From Pyropia yezoensis (taxonomy: Eukaryota; Rhodophyta; Bangiophyceae; Bangiales; Bangiaceae): a DNA stretch of 64,000 nt. The notes beneath the pieces are model-generated. The model made no database searches. It was not told the origin of the DNA and worked only from the letters and a program-made list of their open reading frames with translations. The position numbers and the translations under genes were made by a program. The stretch spans positions 15,544,568-15,608,567 of the forward strand of contig CM020618.1 of the NCBI GenBank assembly GCA_009829735.1, given 5' to 3'. Of the stretch, positions 53,706-64,000 are shown piece after piece. How positions within the stretch are numbered: position 1 is the stretch's first letter; the number at the start of each line of letters is the position of its first letter.

Positions 53706-55835
53706 ATGGACTATCTCCCATTCGCCCTCCGCCGGGCGGCGGCATCTTCCAACCGCCGTGCGAGCAGATTGAGCAGCGGCAGCAGTGGGGGTATTGGCGA
53801 CTCCGACGGCGGCAGTGGTGGCGGCAGCGGTGGCGGCGGTGGTGGCCGCAGCGTCCGCGTGCCCGTGTGGCAGGTGCTCGCCAGGCTGCTCAGTCGCCCC
53901 CTCCCCGCTGCGGTCGTGTCGGCGCTTGTCACTACCGCCCTCCTGCTGCTGACTCTCAGGTTGGAGCCGGCCCCCTGGCGGGGCGCCCACGGCCCCACCC
54001 TGCCCTGGTTTGCCACTTTTACAGTCCGTGGTGGCGGCGTGGCGCCACCGCCACTGTCGGGGGCGTGGAGCAGGGGGGGGCCGACCGCCGAGGCGGCCGC
54101 CGCGGCGGGCACCCCGTCGAAGCGACTTGCCGCCGCGGCGGCCCGGTTGGCAACGGGCGTCCCGCCGCCAGCCCAACTGAATGGCGGGTGTGGGGCGGCT
54201 GGGGAGGAGCAGGCGGAGGCGGCGATGGCGGAGGCGGCCGACGGCGGCGGCAGGCGCCACCCCGTAGGCTTTATCGACACCCTCGGCGTCGGGTGCTGCA
54301 CGCGACTGCGAACTGGCACGGGCAGGCGCAGCGACGGTGCTGGCGGTAAGGGTGGGCGTGAAGGCGGTGTGCCCTCCCCCCAGTGCTTTCATGAGTCGCT
54401 CACCACCACCCCCGGCCCGGTAGAGGTGGCGCGCCGCGTCAATGTCACCTCCCCCCCCGACGCGGATACGATCTTCTCCGTCGTCGTCCCGTACAAGGGG
54501 TACCTCTACACACCCATGGGGCGGGGGCTCGGCATTGAGCGCACCTATTGGCCTGACGGATGGGCCCTCCGCTGGAACGCCTCTGCAGCGGTCGCGCTCG
54601 AAGCGCTTGGCGCGGTGCTCCACGAGGAGCGAGTGGCGGCCGCGGCGGCAGCGCTGCCGGCGGCGGCCGCCCCCCCCGCAGCGCTCGCATCCCTGGCAAT
54701 CCGCCAGACGCACCACCGCCTGTCTGCCGATGGTGGGGACCTGTGGGTGTTTGACATTGACGCGGCGGCGGTGCCGACGCCCCATCCCGCCCTCGCCACG
54801 CGCGTGGCGGCCGCGGCGGCAAGGGCGGCGGGGAAGTCCCCCCCACTCATGGTCCCGCATATCCATTCGGGGCCGATGTCGACGCTGAAGCCCACCCGGC
54901 TGGCGTGGAACGTCGTTGTCGCCCGCCCTCTGGTGGGCGATGACACCCGCCACGGCCACGAGTGCACTGTTGCCACTCTCCCCCGCCCAGTTGCTACACC
55001 GCTGACGCTGATCGTCCCGTACGCGACGCGCGACTCGCGCCTGACTGCATTCCTTGCGACCTACCGGGTGCTGCGGTATTCGGACCCGGCGTTGTCACTC
55101 CTCATTTCCACCCTCCCGACAGAGGTGGCCGAGGTCAACCGCATGGTGGCTGCCGCTGCGCTGCCGCTGCTGCCGCCCGAGGAGGCGGCAATGGACACTG
55201 TACCGGGGCCACGCTCCCACCATACGAATGGGGTGACGGTGCTGTCGAGCGGCGGCGACCGGGACGGCACCTTTTCGCGTTCCGTTGCGATCCGCGATGC
55301 GGTGGCGAGCCTGTCCCACGACGTTCTCTTTTTTGTAACGGACGTGGACCTGACGGTCGGCCCGGTGGCGGTACACAACTGCCGCGCCAACGCCCTTGCC
55401 GGCGGTCAGGCGTGGTTCCCCATCTTTTGGAACTATTACGCTGCTACCCCCCCGGGCCTCTCACCCTCGACGGGATTTTGGCGCACCTCCTCCTACGGAC
55501 CCGTCTGTGCGCACCGGAGCAGCTGGGACGCGGTGGGCGGCTTTGGGGGCAACGAGGAGGAGCGGTTTGCCGGGTGGGGCTCGGAGGACGTGGTGGCCTA
55601 CCAGCACTTTCGGGATCACCCGGCCATGGGCGTCATGCGTGGCCTCGAGCCGGGGCTAACCCACACGTGGCACGCCAAGACGTGCGCCCGCAACGCGGCG
55701 CACGCGGCGTGTGTCCGGACGTTGGCTATGAGCATGGCGTCGCAGGAGCGCCTCGCATCGCTGGTCTTGGCCCAGGGTATGGACGTGGCGGCCATCCTGG
55801 GCGTCAAGCGCGAGAGAGGGGGGGGCATGCGTTAA
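53706..55835 (+). CDS. CHGN-family glycosyltransferase (chondroitin synthase-like), copy 1
   Basis: The start is chosen at the ATG at 53706 (GCGCCATGGAC), giving 709 aa in one exon. The frame stays open further upstream, but only into C-rich leader sequence. A type II anchor spans about residues 66-86 (PAAVVSALVTTALLLLTLRL), after a Gly/Ser-rich tail. The catalytic half shows FFVTDVDLTVGP with the metal-binding DxD at 546-548, FPIFWNYY, GFWRTSSYGPVC, VGGFGGNEEERF and GWGSEDVVAYQHF (Glu 627), then GLTHTWHAKTC. This order matches the chondroitin N-acetylgalactosaminyltransferase/polymerizing-factor family, which acts in the Golgi on sulfated-glycan chains. The exact sugar is unknown. It is tandemly duplicated downstream on the same strand. 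Confidence 0.88.
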   Translation: MDYLPFALRRAAASSNRRASRLSSGSSGGIGDSDGGSGGGSGGGGGGRSVRVPVWQVLARLLSRPLPAAVVSALVTTALLLLTLRLEPAPWRGAHGPTLPWFATFTVRGGGVAPPPLSGAWSRGGPTAEAAAAAGTPSKRLAAAAARLATGVPPPAQLNGGCGAAGEEQAEAAMAEAADGGGRRHPVGFIDTLGVGCCTRLRTGTGRRSDGAGGKGGREGGVPSPQCFHESLTTTPGPVEVARRVNVTSPPDADTIFSVVVPYKGYLYTPMGRGLGIERTYWPDGWALRWNASAAVALEALGAVLHEERVAAAAAALPAAAAPPAALASLAIRQTHHRLSADGGDLWVFDIDAAAVPTPHPALATRVAAAAARAAGKSPPLMVPHIHSGPMSTLKPTRLAWNVVVARPLVGDDTRHGHECTVATLPRPVATPLTLIVPYATRDSRLTAFLATYRVLRYSDPALSLLISTLPTEVAEVNRMVAAAALPLLPPEEAAMDTVPGPRSHHTNGVTVLSSGGDRDGTFSRSVAIRDAVASLSHDVLFFVTDVDLTVGPVAVHNCRANALAGGQAWFPIFWNYYAATPPGLSPSTGFWRTSSYGPVCAHRSSWDAVGGFGGNEEERFAGWGSEDVVAYQHFRDHPAMGVMRGLEPGLTHTWHAKTCARNAAHAACVRTLAMSMASQERLASLVLAQGMDVAAILGVKRERGGGMR

Positions 55836-56332
55836 GCGGCGGGGAGCGGGGAAAGGGGGCACGCGTCCTCGCCTGACTATCCATCATCTCACTTAACTCT
55901 GGTAACCAACGAGAAAATAGAAAACTAATAGATATATATGTACATTTCATCCTCGTCCGTACTACATGTCTAGATATCTAGATATCTATGGAAGCTGATC
56001 TATATTCCGACAAAGCCCTGCCGCCGCAATATCCGGTACGTGAAGTCACAGTGGCTCTTTGCGTATATTTCAACCAGCTGACAAGCTCCCAACGGACACT
56101 CACTCGTCAGCGACGATCGCGAGATCACTCCCTTGCCCCGCTCTTCCGCCATCCCAGCCCAGCTCCCGCCCCCAGCGCTCCGCCTACGTACTGGAGCGTG
56201 GGTATTTCTGTCCAACATACGTATGGCTATGCCCATCTCCTCAGACCAGCCCCCCAGCCCCCCCCCCACTTCCTCCCCGCCTCGCCCATCCGTCGGCACG
56301 GGGAGTTATCTCCCGCAGCGGGCGCCGTCGCC

Positions 56333-56882
56333 ATGGCGGTCGACACGTCGTGGCCGGGTGACGCGTCAGCGCACCCGCCGCTGCCGCTCCCCCTTTCCGG
56401 CGGCGCACCCCCAGCGGCGGCGGCGGCGGCGGTCCTAGCCACGGTCGGCAGCGGCGGCGGCGGCGGCAGCGGCGGCCGCGTGGCCGTGTGGCGGCGGCTT
56501 TCGCGGACGGTGCGGCGGCGACTGCCCGCGACGGTGGCGGTGCTTGTCACCGCCTCTGTGCTGGTGCTCGCCTTTGAAGGGGCGGCCGCACGCTGGCGGA
56601 GGGGGGGAGGGGGGGAGGCGCGCGGCGCCTATGGCGGCAGTCCCCCCTGGCTGGGCCTCTACGCCGTCGGCGGCGGTAGTGGGGGTGGTGGTGGCGGCAG
56701 CAGCGGCGACAGCAGCGTGGCGGCGGCGGCCCGGTCGGCGGCGGCGGCGGCGGCAGAGTGGGAGGAGGCAACGGCAAAGGCGGCGGTGGCACGCTTTGCC
56801 GCCGCCGCGGGGCGGCTGGCCACGGGCGCGCCCCCGCCGGACGCGGTGGTGGGTGCGTGCCGGACGGGAGGGCGGCGGGGGT

Positions 56883-56919
<37 letters not shown>

Positions 56920-58561
56920 CAGCGGGGTCGACGACGGCCCGACGGCGGGGGCCCTGATCGATGCCCTCGGCGTCGGCTGCTGCACACGCCTACGCCACGG
57001 CAGGGGCGACGGCGGTGAAGGCGGTGGGGGCGGCGGCGAGGCCGCCCCGCTCTTCCACGCGTCGCTCGCCACCCCCCCCGGGCCGGTTGAGGTCGCCCGG
57101 CGGGACCGCGTCGGCTCCCCCCCCGACGGGGACACCCTCTTTTCGTCTGTCAGCCCCACCCGGTGGGCGCTCCGCACGCTCGCGGGGAGGGGCCTCGGCA
57201 TTGACCGCATCTACTGGCCCGACGGGTGGGCGCGGCGGTGGACCGCCTCGGCGGCGGTCGCGCTCGACGCGCTCGGCGCGGCGCTGGAGGAGGAGCGGGC
57301 GGCGGCCGTCGCCGCGGAAGTGGCGGCGGTGGCGGCGGCGGCGGCCGCCCCGGCCGCCGCCGCCGCCCGGCCGCCCGCCGCGTTGGCGTCACTGACCATC
57401 CTCCAGACACACCACCGCCTGTCGGCCGACGGCGGGGACGTGTGGGTGTACGACATTGACGCGGTGGCGGCGGCGGCGACGCCCCGCCCCGCCGATGCGG
57501 CGGCCGTGGCGGCCGCCGCGGCGGCGGCGGCGGCGGAACCGCCGCCGCTGCGGGGGCGTGCGGCGGCGGCGGCAACGACGCCGACACCCACCCCGCTGGC
57601 GTGGAAGGTGGTCGTCTCCCGGCCGCTCGTCGGCGATGACACCCGCACAGGCCGCGGGTGCACGGTGGCCACGCTGCCGCTGCCGGTGGCCGCGCCCGTC
57701 ACGCTCGTCGTCCCGTACGCGGGGCGGCCCGCCCGCCTGGCCGCCTACCTCCGGACCTATGGACGGCTGCGGTCCACCGACGCGGCGCTGGGGCTCGCCA
57801 TTGCCACCCTCCCTGCACACGTGGCCGAGGTGCACCGCCTGGTGGCGGCCGCCTCGCTGCCGCTGCTACCGCCGTCACAACCTCCCCCCCTGCCCCAGGG
57901 TGGGCCGGCGGGCAGCACCGCCCCCCCGCCTGCCCCCTCCCATCTGACGCACGGGGTGACGGTGGTGACCAACGGGGGCGACCGGGCGGGCGCCTTTTCC
58001 CGCTCCGTCGCCGTCCGCGACGCGGTGGCGGGCCTCGCCCTGGACGCCCTCTTTTACGTCACCGACGTGGACCTGACTGTCTCCCCCGACGCGGTGCGCA
58101 ACTGCCGCGCGCACGCGCTGGCCGGCGGGCAGGTGTGGTACCCCATCTTTTGGAACTACTACGCGGGCACCCGGCCGGGCCTGTCTCCCGCCACGGGCTT
58201 TTGGCGCACCTCCTCCTACGGAACCGTCTGTGCGCACCGGAGCAGCTGGGACGCGGTGGGCGGCTTTGGGGGCAACGAGGAGGAGCGGTTTGTCGGGTGG
58301 GGCTCGGAGGACGTGGAGGCGTACCAGCACTTTCGGGATCACCCGGCCATGGGCGTCATGCGCGGCCTCGAGCCGGGCCTGACGCACGCGTGGCACGACA
58401 AGGCGTGCGCGCCCGACGACGCGGCGTACGACGCGTGCCGCAAGACGGTGGCGATGAGCATGGCGTCGCAGCAGCGCCTTGCGGAGCTGGTCGTTGCTGC
58501 GGACGTTGACGTTGCCGCCGCACTGGGCGTGCACCGCGAGACGGGAGGGGGGATGGGCTAA
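56333..58561 (+). CDS. CHGN-family glycosyltransferase (chondroitin synthase-like), copy 2
   Basis: The ATG at 56333 (CGCCATGGCG) gives 742 aa, one exon. The cytosolic tail is Ala/Gly-rich, and a transmembrane segment lies at about residues 64-82 (LPATVAVLVTASVLVLAF). The body aligns with copy 1 throughout: DALGVGCCTRLR, LGIDRIYWPDGWARRW, YVTDVDLTV (DxD 578-580), GFWRTSSYGTVCAHRSSWDA and GWGSEDVEAYQHF (Glu 659). Divergence is concentrated in Ala/Gly tracts, while the C-terminal ~200 residues are very similar. The intergenic gap of ~500 bp and common strand show tandem duplication. The 5' flank has an AT-rich patch (about 55925-55990). Substrate as for copy 1, unknown. Confidence 0.88.
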
Positions 58562-58884
58562 TGGCGCGCCACAGAGGCATGGTGAGCCTCATGACCCGCC
58601 CTGTGCCGACATCACGTGGCCGTCACGCGGCGATCCGAAGGTCATAATCCGAGGATTGTGAAGGATTTCCCTTTTTCACTTTCATATCCCTTTGAATATA
58701 TGGTCAAACCCTTTTGATCTATTCCACCTGCTGCCTGCCAATCCCAGTGTGGGCCGGATAACTGTCACATGCAACCCGGAGCCTATCGTGCAACTTGCTG
58801 TATTTACCGGTTGACCAAACAGGCGGCTTGCCACATACGGCTCCCCCTTGCTGGCCGACCATGTCCATCGTCCGTACTCAGCGG

Positions 58885-58928
58885 CAGCACGCGACCACCC
58901 CTCCCCCCCCCCCCCCCACCCCCCCCCC

Positions 58929-58973
<45 letters not shown>

Positions 58974-58975
58974 AC
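58885..58975. repeat. Poly-C tract
   Basis: About 80 bases of nearly pure C lie just upstream of the ATG at 59018. Similar but shorter C-rich leaders precede the two CHGN genes. Confidence 0.9.
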
Positions 58976-59017
58976 CCCTCCCCTCGGGGTGTCCCCCACC
59001 GGCGTGGCGCCGCCGCC

Positions 59018-59173
59018 ATGGCGGGCGACACGCCGTGGCCCGACAGCGCCTTTGAGCACCCGCTGCTGCCGCACCCGCTGCTCGCCGCCGACCCGGCGTG
59101 CACGAAAGGCCGCCCGTCGTGCTGCTGCCGCCGCGACCGCGACCACTACTGGACGTCATGTGCCAGGCGGTAA
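59018..59173 (+). pseudogene. N-terminal stub resembling a third CHGN copy
   Basis: The ATG at 59018 begins MAGDTPWPDSAFEHPLLPHP, which mirrors MAVDTSWPGDASAHPPLPLP of copy 2. At DNA level CCATGGCGG.CGACACG.CGTGGCC is shared. After about 25 codons similarity fades, and the frame stops at 59173 with no membrane anchor or transferase domain. It looks like the start of a third tandem copy truncated by the following sequence. It could instead be a first exon of the downstream protease/nuclease gene (GTAAAC donor at 59170), but I found no acceptor that keeps frame. Confidence 0.45.
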
Positions 59174-59316
59174 ACCATTGGAACCAAAGGCGCCCCTCGG
59201 CAAGGCCAACCTGATCACCCCATACCCTACCCTACCCGCCCCGACTCTCTCACCCAAGACACTGGCTACCTCTCTAGTGACCCCCGGCGGCGTTTCTGAT
59301 GCGGCTCGTGGCGCAG

Positions 59317-62300
59317 GCACCACCGCTGGTGCTGCTTGGCACCCGGCGTGGCACCCGTCTCACTCAACCGGCGTGTTGTTGGGAGAGGCCCGACCACCAC
59401 CACCTCCAGCCGTGGCACTGACGGCGCGTGGTGGCGTCCCCCATGACGCCGACGGCGTGTCGCCTACTGCCCGTGCTGCCGCCCGCGGTACCGGCTGCTC
59501 CACCCTCCTGTCGTTCACCACCGACAGTGTCCCCACCCCCCCCATTGGTTATGCCGCCCGTGGCCCGCCACCATCCCTACGTGTGCTGGGCGTCACAGTG
59601 CGACGAGCGGAGCTGGATACTTTGCTCCAGCCAACCCAGTGGCTGTCGGATGTGGCGATGGACGCGGTCAGGGTGCTGCTGATGGTGGTGAACCGGTGGG
59701 CGTGTAGCGAGCGACGGGCTCGGCCCATCCACATTTTTGATGGCTACATCTACGGCGCTCTACGGCCTTCCGTTGGGAACACGCGCCTGCCCTATATCTG
59801 GAAGAATGTCGAGCATGTGACGCGGAATATGGACGTTTCTGCCTTTGACAAGCTCGTCCTTCCCATTGCCGCGGATGGCCACTGGTCGGTCGTTGTTGCC
59901 GATACGGCAAGTGGTGCAGTGTCGGTTGCCAACTCTGTCGTTGGAACCCACACGCACCCCACCCATGACGTCATCACCTGGCTAAACGACGTTGACCGAC
60001 AAGGAGATCGCACGGTCGCATGGCACCAAGTAGAGACTGCGCCTGCCCCCCAGCAGCAAGACACTTTCAGCTGTGGGCCTTTCTCACTGTGCAGTATGGC
60101 GTGTCTGGCGCTCGGGCTCGACCCTTCCGCCCTGTCGCTGGAGGTGGCCACGTCGTTCCGGTCAACCATAGTCGAGGCCATCACCGGCCTCTGTGCGACT
60201 GGTGTTGTGGCCGGGGGGACGTGCCAAGCCAGCCACGGTGGCATTACAGAGGCCGCTGTGAGGCTGGTCAGCCCTCTTTGTGCGGTTGCTCACGCGGTCC
60301 CGCCTGACCCGACTGCCCTTCTCCCGTACATCCTCTCTTGTCATGCGGGCCCTCTCCCGCCGCCAGTCGCGCCTCTGGTGGGGACTCTTCAACCGCCGCC
60401 GCAAGGCCCTGGTATGACAATCACCGCCCGTGCGCCCGAGTCTACCCAGCCATGGCAGACACCCCCCGGGACGCAGCCTCTGCTGTCACGCACGGCATCC
60501 ACCTCTACCTGTCACCTATCTAGCCCGTCCCACCCGGACCCGGTGCCGCCACCACCACTCGTCACACCAGCCAACGAACCAGATGTGGGCACACAGTCGC
60601 CGATGGACGTACCGTCACGGGGACCGCCGGGACATCACCCTCTTCGTCAACGACCAACACTCCGCTCGTCACCCACCCCGCCGCCGTCTACAGACGCTGA
60701 TCAAGGGCGGCAACTGACATACATGTCCACGAGAGCACCTCTTCGTGGACTGTCTTCCCCTGTGGCAGCTGCGTCCCCGTGTCGGTCACGGTCGCCATCG
60801 TCGTCACCACCTCCTGTACAGCGACGGTCAGTCCGTACGCGGCGTCTTCTCATCCCAGTCGCGCCGCCTGCACCCAGTGCTGCACAATCTTCATCTGCCA
60901 CCTCTTTCTACCCGACCCCTCCCCCATCCCCCTCCCCATCGCCGGCGGTTTCTTCTTCCTTTTTCTACCCGACCCCGCCTCCATCCCGCTCTCCACCACC
61001 TGCGGCGCGGCAGCCCAAGCAACGACCTAAGCCCGTTGAGGGCAACAGTTCTCCCCCCCCACGCCGGGGTGGGGCACGGCGCCGACCTGCGCCTCGCTCT
61101 ACGTCTCCGTGCTCACCCTACCGGCGCCGGAGGTCACCGGCGCAATGTAACCAGTCCAAGGGGTCCGCCAGCTCTCGTTCGAGTCACGGCCGACGCCCGA
61201 GTTCTCCTGGACCTTTGCCGAGCGTCGCGCGCGCATCGGGAGACAACTCGTCCACAGCAAGCCCCCCGGATCAAGACACCATACCCATAGGTGACGCGGA
61301 TGCAAACGCTATCCTTCGCGTTCTTGAAGGCAAAGCCGTCGCCCCCATAGATGATGCCGCTACCGTGTGCTCTTCGTCTTGGCCTCACCTCGTTTGCATC
61401 GGCGGGGTGGTCACCGACGGGGACCGTGCCGTGGCAAAGACCCTACGGCAACAGGCACTCCAAGCACATGCCGAGGGCCTTGATGTCCTCGGATCCAGGG
61501 CCTCTCCTGCGCAGCGGAAGCAAGGTGGCACTGGCCGCCAGGGCGGCCCCGTCGGCATGCTCTACGTATGGGTACTGAGAAAAGAAGGTCACCCTGACGA
61601 CGGCAGGATCTACATTGGGCGTGTCGTTCGATCTGGTCGGGCGGCGGATGAGCTCAAGAACCGCACGGACGAGCACCTCCGCGACTTGGCATCCGACGCG
61701 TTTCACACCGCTTTGAGGGAGCACGGTGCCAGCGCCTTTCTGGTGTTTTGTGCCATGATGTGGGAGGACGCACCCACACAAGACGCTGCAGAGGAGTGGG
61801 CAGCGCTCGCAGAGCTGAGCTTTGTCCTGAGGAACGGTGGGCTGGCCACCGACGCGGAGGGCGCTGCAAACGGGAAGCGTCCGACTTTCAACTCTGTTCT
61901 TCCGTCCATACCGTTTCACGCCGAGGCCCGCCAACGGCAGCGCATGCGCGTCGCGGGCCGGGTCTCGGACTTTGTCCACCAGATCAAGGAGTTTCACGCA
62001 CAGTACCACCACGCGGACGTGCCGACGACAGGACGCCATGCAAAACTTGGCAAGGTACTGGCGAGAATTCTTACAAGGTGCAGGTGGCGGGCCCCACTGA
62101 TACAGACGTTCCTGAGGCACGCCCTGACAGACTGTGACGTTTTATGGGAAGCAGACCGGGCTGTTCTCCAAGGCCGGACCCGACTTCGAGCGGCCGTACC
62201 CGACTTCAAGAAGTGGTGGGACCAGCCCAAAGGATGGCCTCCAAGGCGGCCCATGCGACAAAAGAACCCCCTCACTGCTCGCCACCGTCTCTCAGAGAAC

Positions 62301-62768
62301 CTTTGTGCAAGGCTGCCGTATGTTCTCGAGTGTTGGCGAAACGGGACCATGCCTCCAGACGTTGCTGTCGTGCTGGAAAGCCGCGGAGTCACGCACGATG
62401 TCCTGGCGGGCTGGGTGTCCCTCGCAGCAATGAAAAGGCTGACAACTGTCCGAGTCAACAAGAGGAAGCAGAATCAAGCCCAAAAGCGCGCCCGAGAAGA
62501 AGCAGTATCGGAATCAGTACCCGTCGGCAAGGTCGCCAGACGGACAAGAAGGGACGGCCGCAAACGTGACAACCGAGACGGGGGGAGCGCCGGGGCCACG
62601 ACGTCGGTGGGCGAGCACCAGGGCGCCCCGCGCGGCCGTGGCAGCCGCAGCCGCAACCGGCGACAGACATGCAGGGGTTCTGGCGACGAGTCGGACTCTG
62701 TCGGAAGCGCAGGAGTTGGGCGGGCGGGGGCAGCACCCAACACACCCCAGCCCCCACCCCCACCGTAG
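59317..62768 (+). CDS. Ulp1-like (C48) cysteine protease fused to a GIY-YIG nuclease
   Basis: One stop-free frame ends at 62768. It is open back to before 58848, but has no ATG until 59658, inside the protease domain, so the true start or a 5' exon is unresolved; 59317 marks a possible acceptor (GGCGCAG). The protease part (about 59580-60190) shows QPTQWLSDVAMDAVRVLL, DGHWSVVV (His at 59880) and PQQQDTFSCGPF (Gln; Cys at 60071). The usual Asp position reads VANS, an Asn. A Pro/Ser-rich linker of ~300 residues follows. From about 61555, GMLYVWVL, GRIYIGRVV, NRTDEHL, ALAELSFVLRNG and FNSVLP supply the Tyr, Tyr, Arg, His, Glu and Asn of a GIY-YIG nuclease. The C-terminus is basic. The combination suggests a mobile-element protein, but no RT or DDE domain is present. 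The function is inferred. Confidence 0.75.
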
Positions 62769-63139
62769 TCGTCTGGTCGACGGACACGGTAGTGGGTGAA
62801 CCGTTTTAAGGAAGGGGAGAGAAGAGACACAAAAACTATGGTGTGGGGGAGCACATTATTGTTTTTTTTCTTCACCCGTTACCAGGTGGGCCGTGTACGC
62901 CATGCTCTCCCAATTTGCAATACAGTCTGTGAGCCACTACTCACCGACACGGGCCACCCTCTGTTTATTGTGGGCTGTCGACTGGTGGCCGGTAGAACTG
63001 CCAGCCACACGCCTCTGGGCCGACCCACTGGCCGCCATCCCACCCAACCACAGGGTGGCCCCGCCGGTCCTCTCATCATGCATTGCACCAGTGGCGTGAC
63101 ACAAAGGCAACAGAATAGCACCCAAGGACATTGGGTTCC
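62769..63139. other. 3' flank of the protease/nuclease frame; nothing recognised
   Basis: No coding motif is seen. A T-run at 62862-62869 and GC-balanced sequence lead into the minisatellite. Confidence 0.4.
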
Positions 63140-63540
63140 ATGGGTGTCGTCCAGTTATCGTGGACCCCTCACGCCCCTCCTGGTGTCGTCCAGTGATCAT
63201 GGACCCCCAAATTCACAGTTCACAGTTCACGCCCCCCCCCCCCTCCCACGCCCCCCCTGGTGTCGTCCAGTGATCGTGACACCCCAAATTCAGAGTTCAC
63301 CACCCTCCCTCACGCCCCCCCTGGTGTCGTCCAGTGATCGTGACACCCCAAATTCAGAGTTCACCACCCTCCCTCACGCCCCCCCTGGCGTCGTCCAGTG
63401 ATCGTGACACCCCAAATTCAGAGTTTACCACCCTCCCTCACGCCCCCCCTGGCGTCGTCCAGTGATCGTGACACCCCAAATTCAGAGTTTACCACCCTCT
63501 CTCACGCCCCCCCTGGTGTCGTCCAGTGATCGTGCCTCCC
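63140..63540. repeat. Minisatellite, ~63-bp unit, about six copies
   Basis: GGYGTCGTCCAGTGATCGTG followed by ACACCCCAAATTCAGAGTT and CACCCTCCCTCACGCCCCCC recurs at about 63259, 63322, 63386, 63450 and 63513. Less regular units lie at 63142 and 63181. Later copies differ by single bases. Confidence 0.9.
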
Positions 63541-63662
63541 GATGTTCGAAATTTACAGTTCAATCCAACTTCCACCCCCCCCCCCCCCTCCTCCCCCCTC
63601 GCTCTTGCTCACCCCCCCCCTGCTGACCCCCCCCCCCCCTGACTTTCCCCGGGACTCGTTTG

Positions 63663-63998
63663 TCAAACGGCTTTCCGTGTTCCTTCGTCGACCTTGCCCA
63701 CCGGCGTACCTGCCGTCTCTGCCGCCCGACGCGCGATACGCGCCCGATCGTAAACAGGTTGTCCGTGTCGTACACGGGGAATGAGGTCGAGCTGCGCAAT
63801 GAGTGCCGCACAGTGCTCATCTTCTCCACAGTGCGTCCGGAGGTCGTCAATGGCACTGTCGGCCGCGGCCGCGAGAGAGTCTAACCTCGACACAACTGCA
63901 GACTCTACCACGGAGGCCTTCTGGGCATCCTCGACACACCTTTCGGTCGAGGCGCGCGCCGCGTCCAGCTTCACAGACGCAGCTTTGACAGCTGTATA
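63663..63998 (-). CDS. Partial ORF at right edge, helical, unknown
   Basis: The minus-strand frame is open from the window edge to a stop at 63663 (at least 111 codons), with no ATG inside. Ala-rich heptad-like stretches (VVSRLDSLAAAADSAIDDL) suggest a coiled coil, followed by IRHGQPVYDR-type charged sequence (actual text PRVRHGQPVYDRARIARRAA). Composition is less biased than the neighbouring C-rich DNA. No family is recognised. Confidence 0.35.
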   Translation of the reverse strand, partial: YTAVKAASVKLDAARASTERCVEDAQKASVVESAVVSRLDSLAAAADSAIDDLRTHCGEDEHCAALIAQLDLIPRVRHGQPVYDRARIARRAAETAGTPVGKVDEGTRKAV

Positions 63999-64000
63999 AG

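Overview
The window looks like nuclear DNA of a GC-rich, intron-poor, repeat-dense eukaryote. Several open genes have no introns, long (C)n/(G)n and GGC tracts are frequent, and LTR retrotransposons, Tc1-like DNA transposons and small foldback elements fill much of the sequence. Host genes encode Golgi-type glycosyltransferases (exostosin/GT47 and chondroitin-synthase-like CHGN) and a SelW/Rdx-type redox protein. A bangiophyte red alga (Porphyra/Pyropia-like) would fit, but this is inference; nothing here proves the taxon.

Layout. 1-5,000: remnants of Ty3-type elements. At the left edge a minus-strand gene runs off the window, and its protein is homologous to an antisense protein inside the complete Ty3 element further right. 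A second remnant (primer-binding site plus gag-like ORF) lies at 3,963-4,935. 5,100-6,430: a tRNA-like Pol III unit, a two-exon SelW/Rdx-like gene, and an abutting fragment of a K+-dependent Na+/Ca2+ exchanger. 7,200-9,680: decayed protein of an uncharacterised transposon family. 13,281-28,384: a three-layer nest. An old Ty1/copia element (437-bp LTRs, TSD TCTTA) carries a solo Ty3 LTR (14,588-15,055, TSD GAGTG) and a complete Ty3 chromovirus (17,459-26,841, 468-bp LTRs, TSD CTTGC) that split the copia Gag zinc knuckle. The Ty3 element has gag-pol on minus and a second set of ORFs on plus, tail-to-tail with pol.

28,385-33,500: MITEs, a foldback element, a GC-rich tandem repeat and a Tc1/mariner/IS630-like transposase. 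33,541-39,163: a 5.6-kb structure of two ~500-bp inverted arms around about 20 tandem units of 228/229/188 bp. 39,264-40,421: Cys-rich and following ORFs of unknown function. 40,450-45,100: extreme low-complexity sequence with an expansin-like remnant. 46,170-47,972: intact exostosin. 49,100-52,820: more copies of two related MITE families. 53,706-58,561: two tandem intact CHGN-family glycosyltransferase genes. 59,018-62,768: the N-terminus of an apparent third CHGN copy, then a long frame joining a Ulp1-like (C48) cysteine protease to a GIY-YIG nuclease. 63,140-63,540: a 63-bp minisatellite. The right edge holds a partial minus-strand ORF.

The host genes point to Golgi synthesis of wall or matrix polysaccharide; most other coding sequence belongs to mobile elements. 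The most novel items are the conserved antisense protein of the Ty3 family, the C48 protease/GIY-YIG fusion, and the inverted-arm tandem array.
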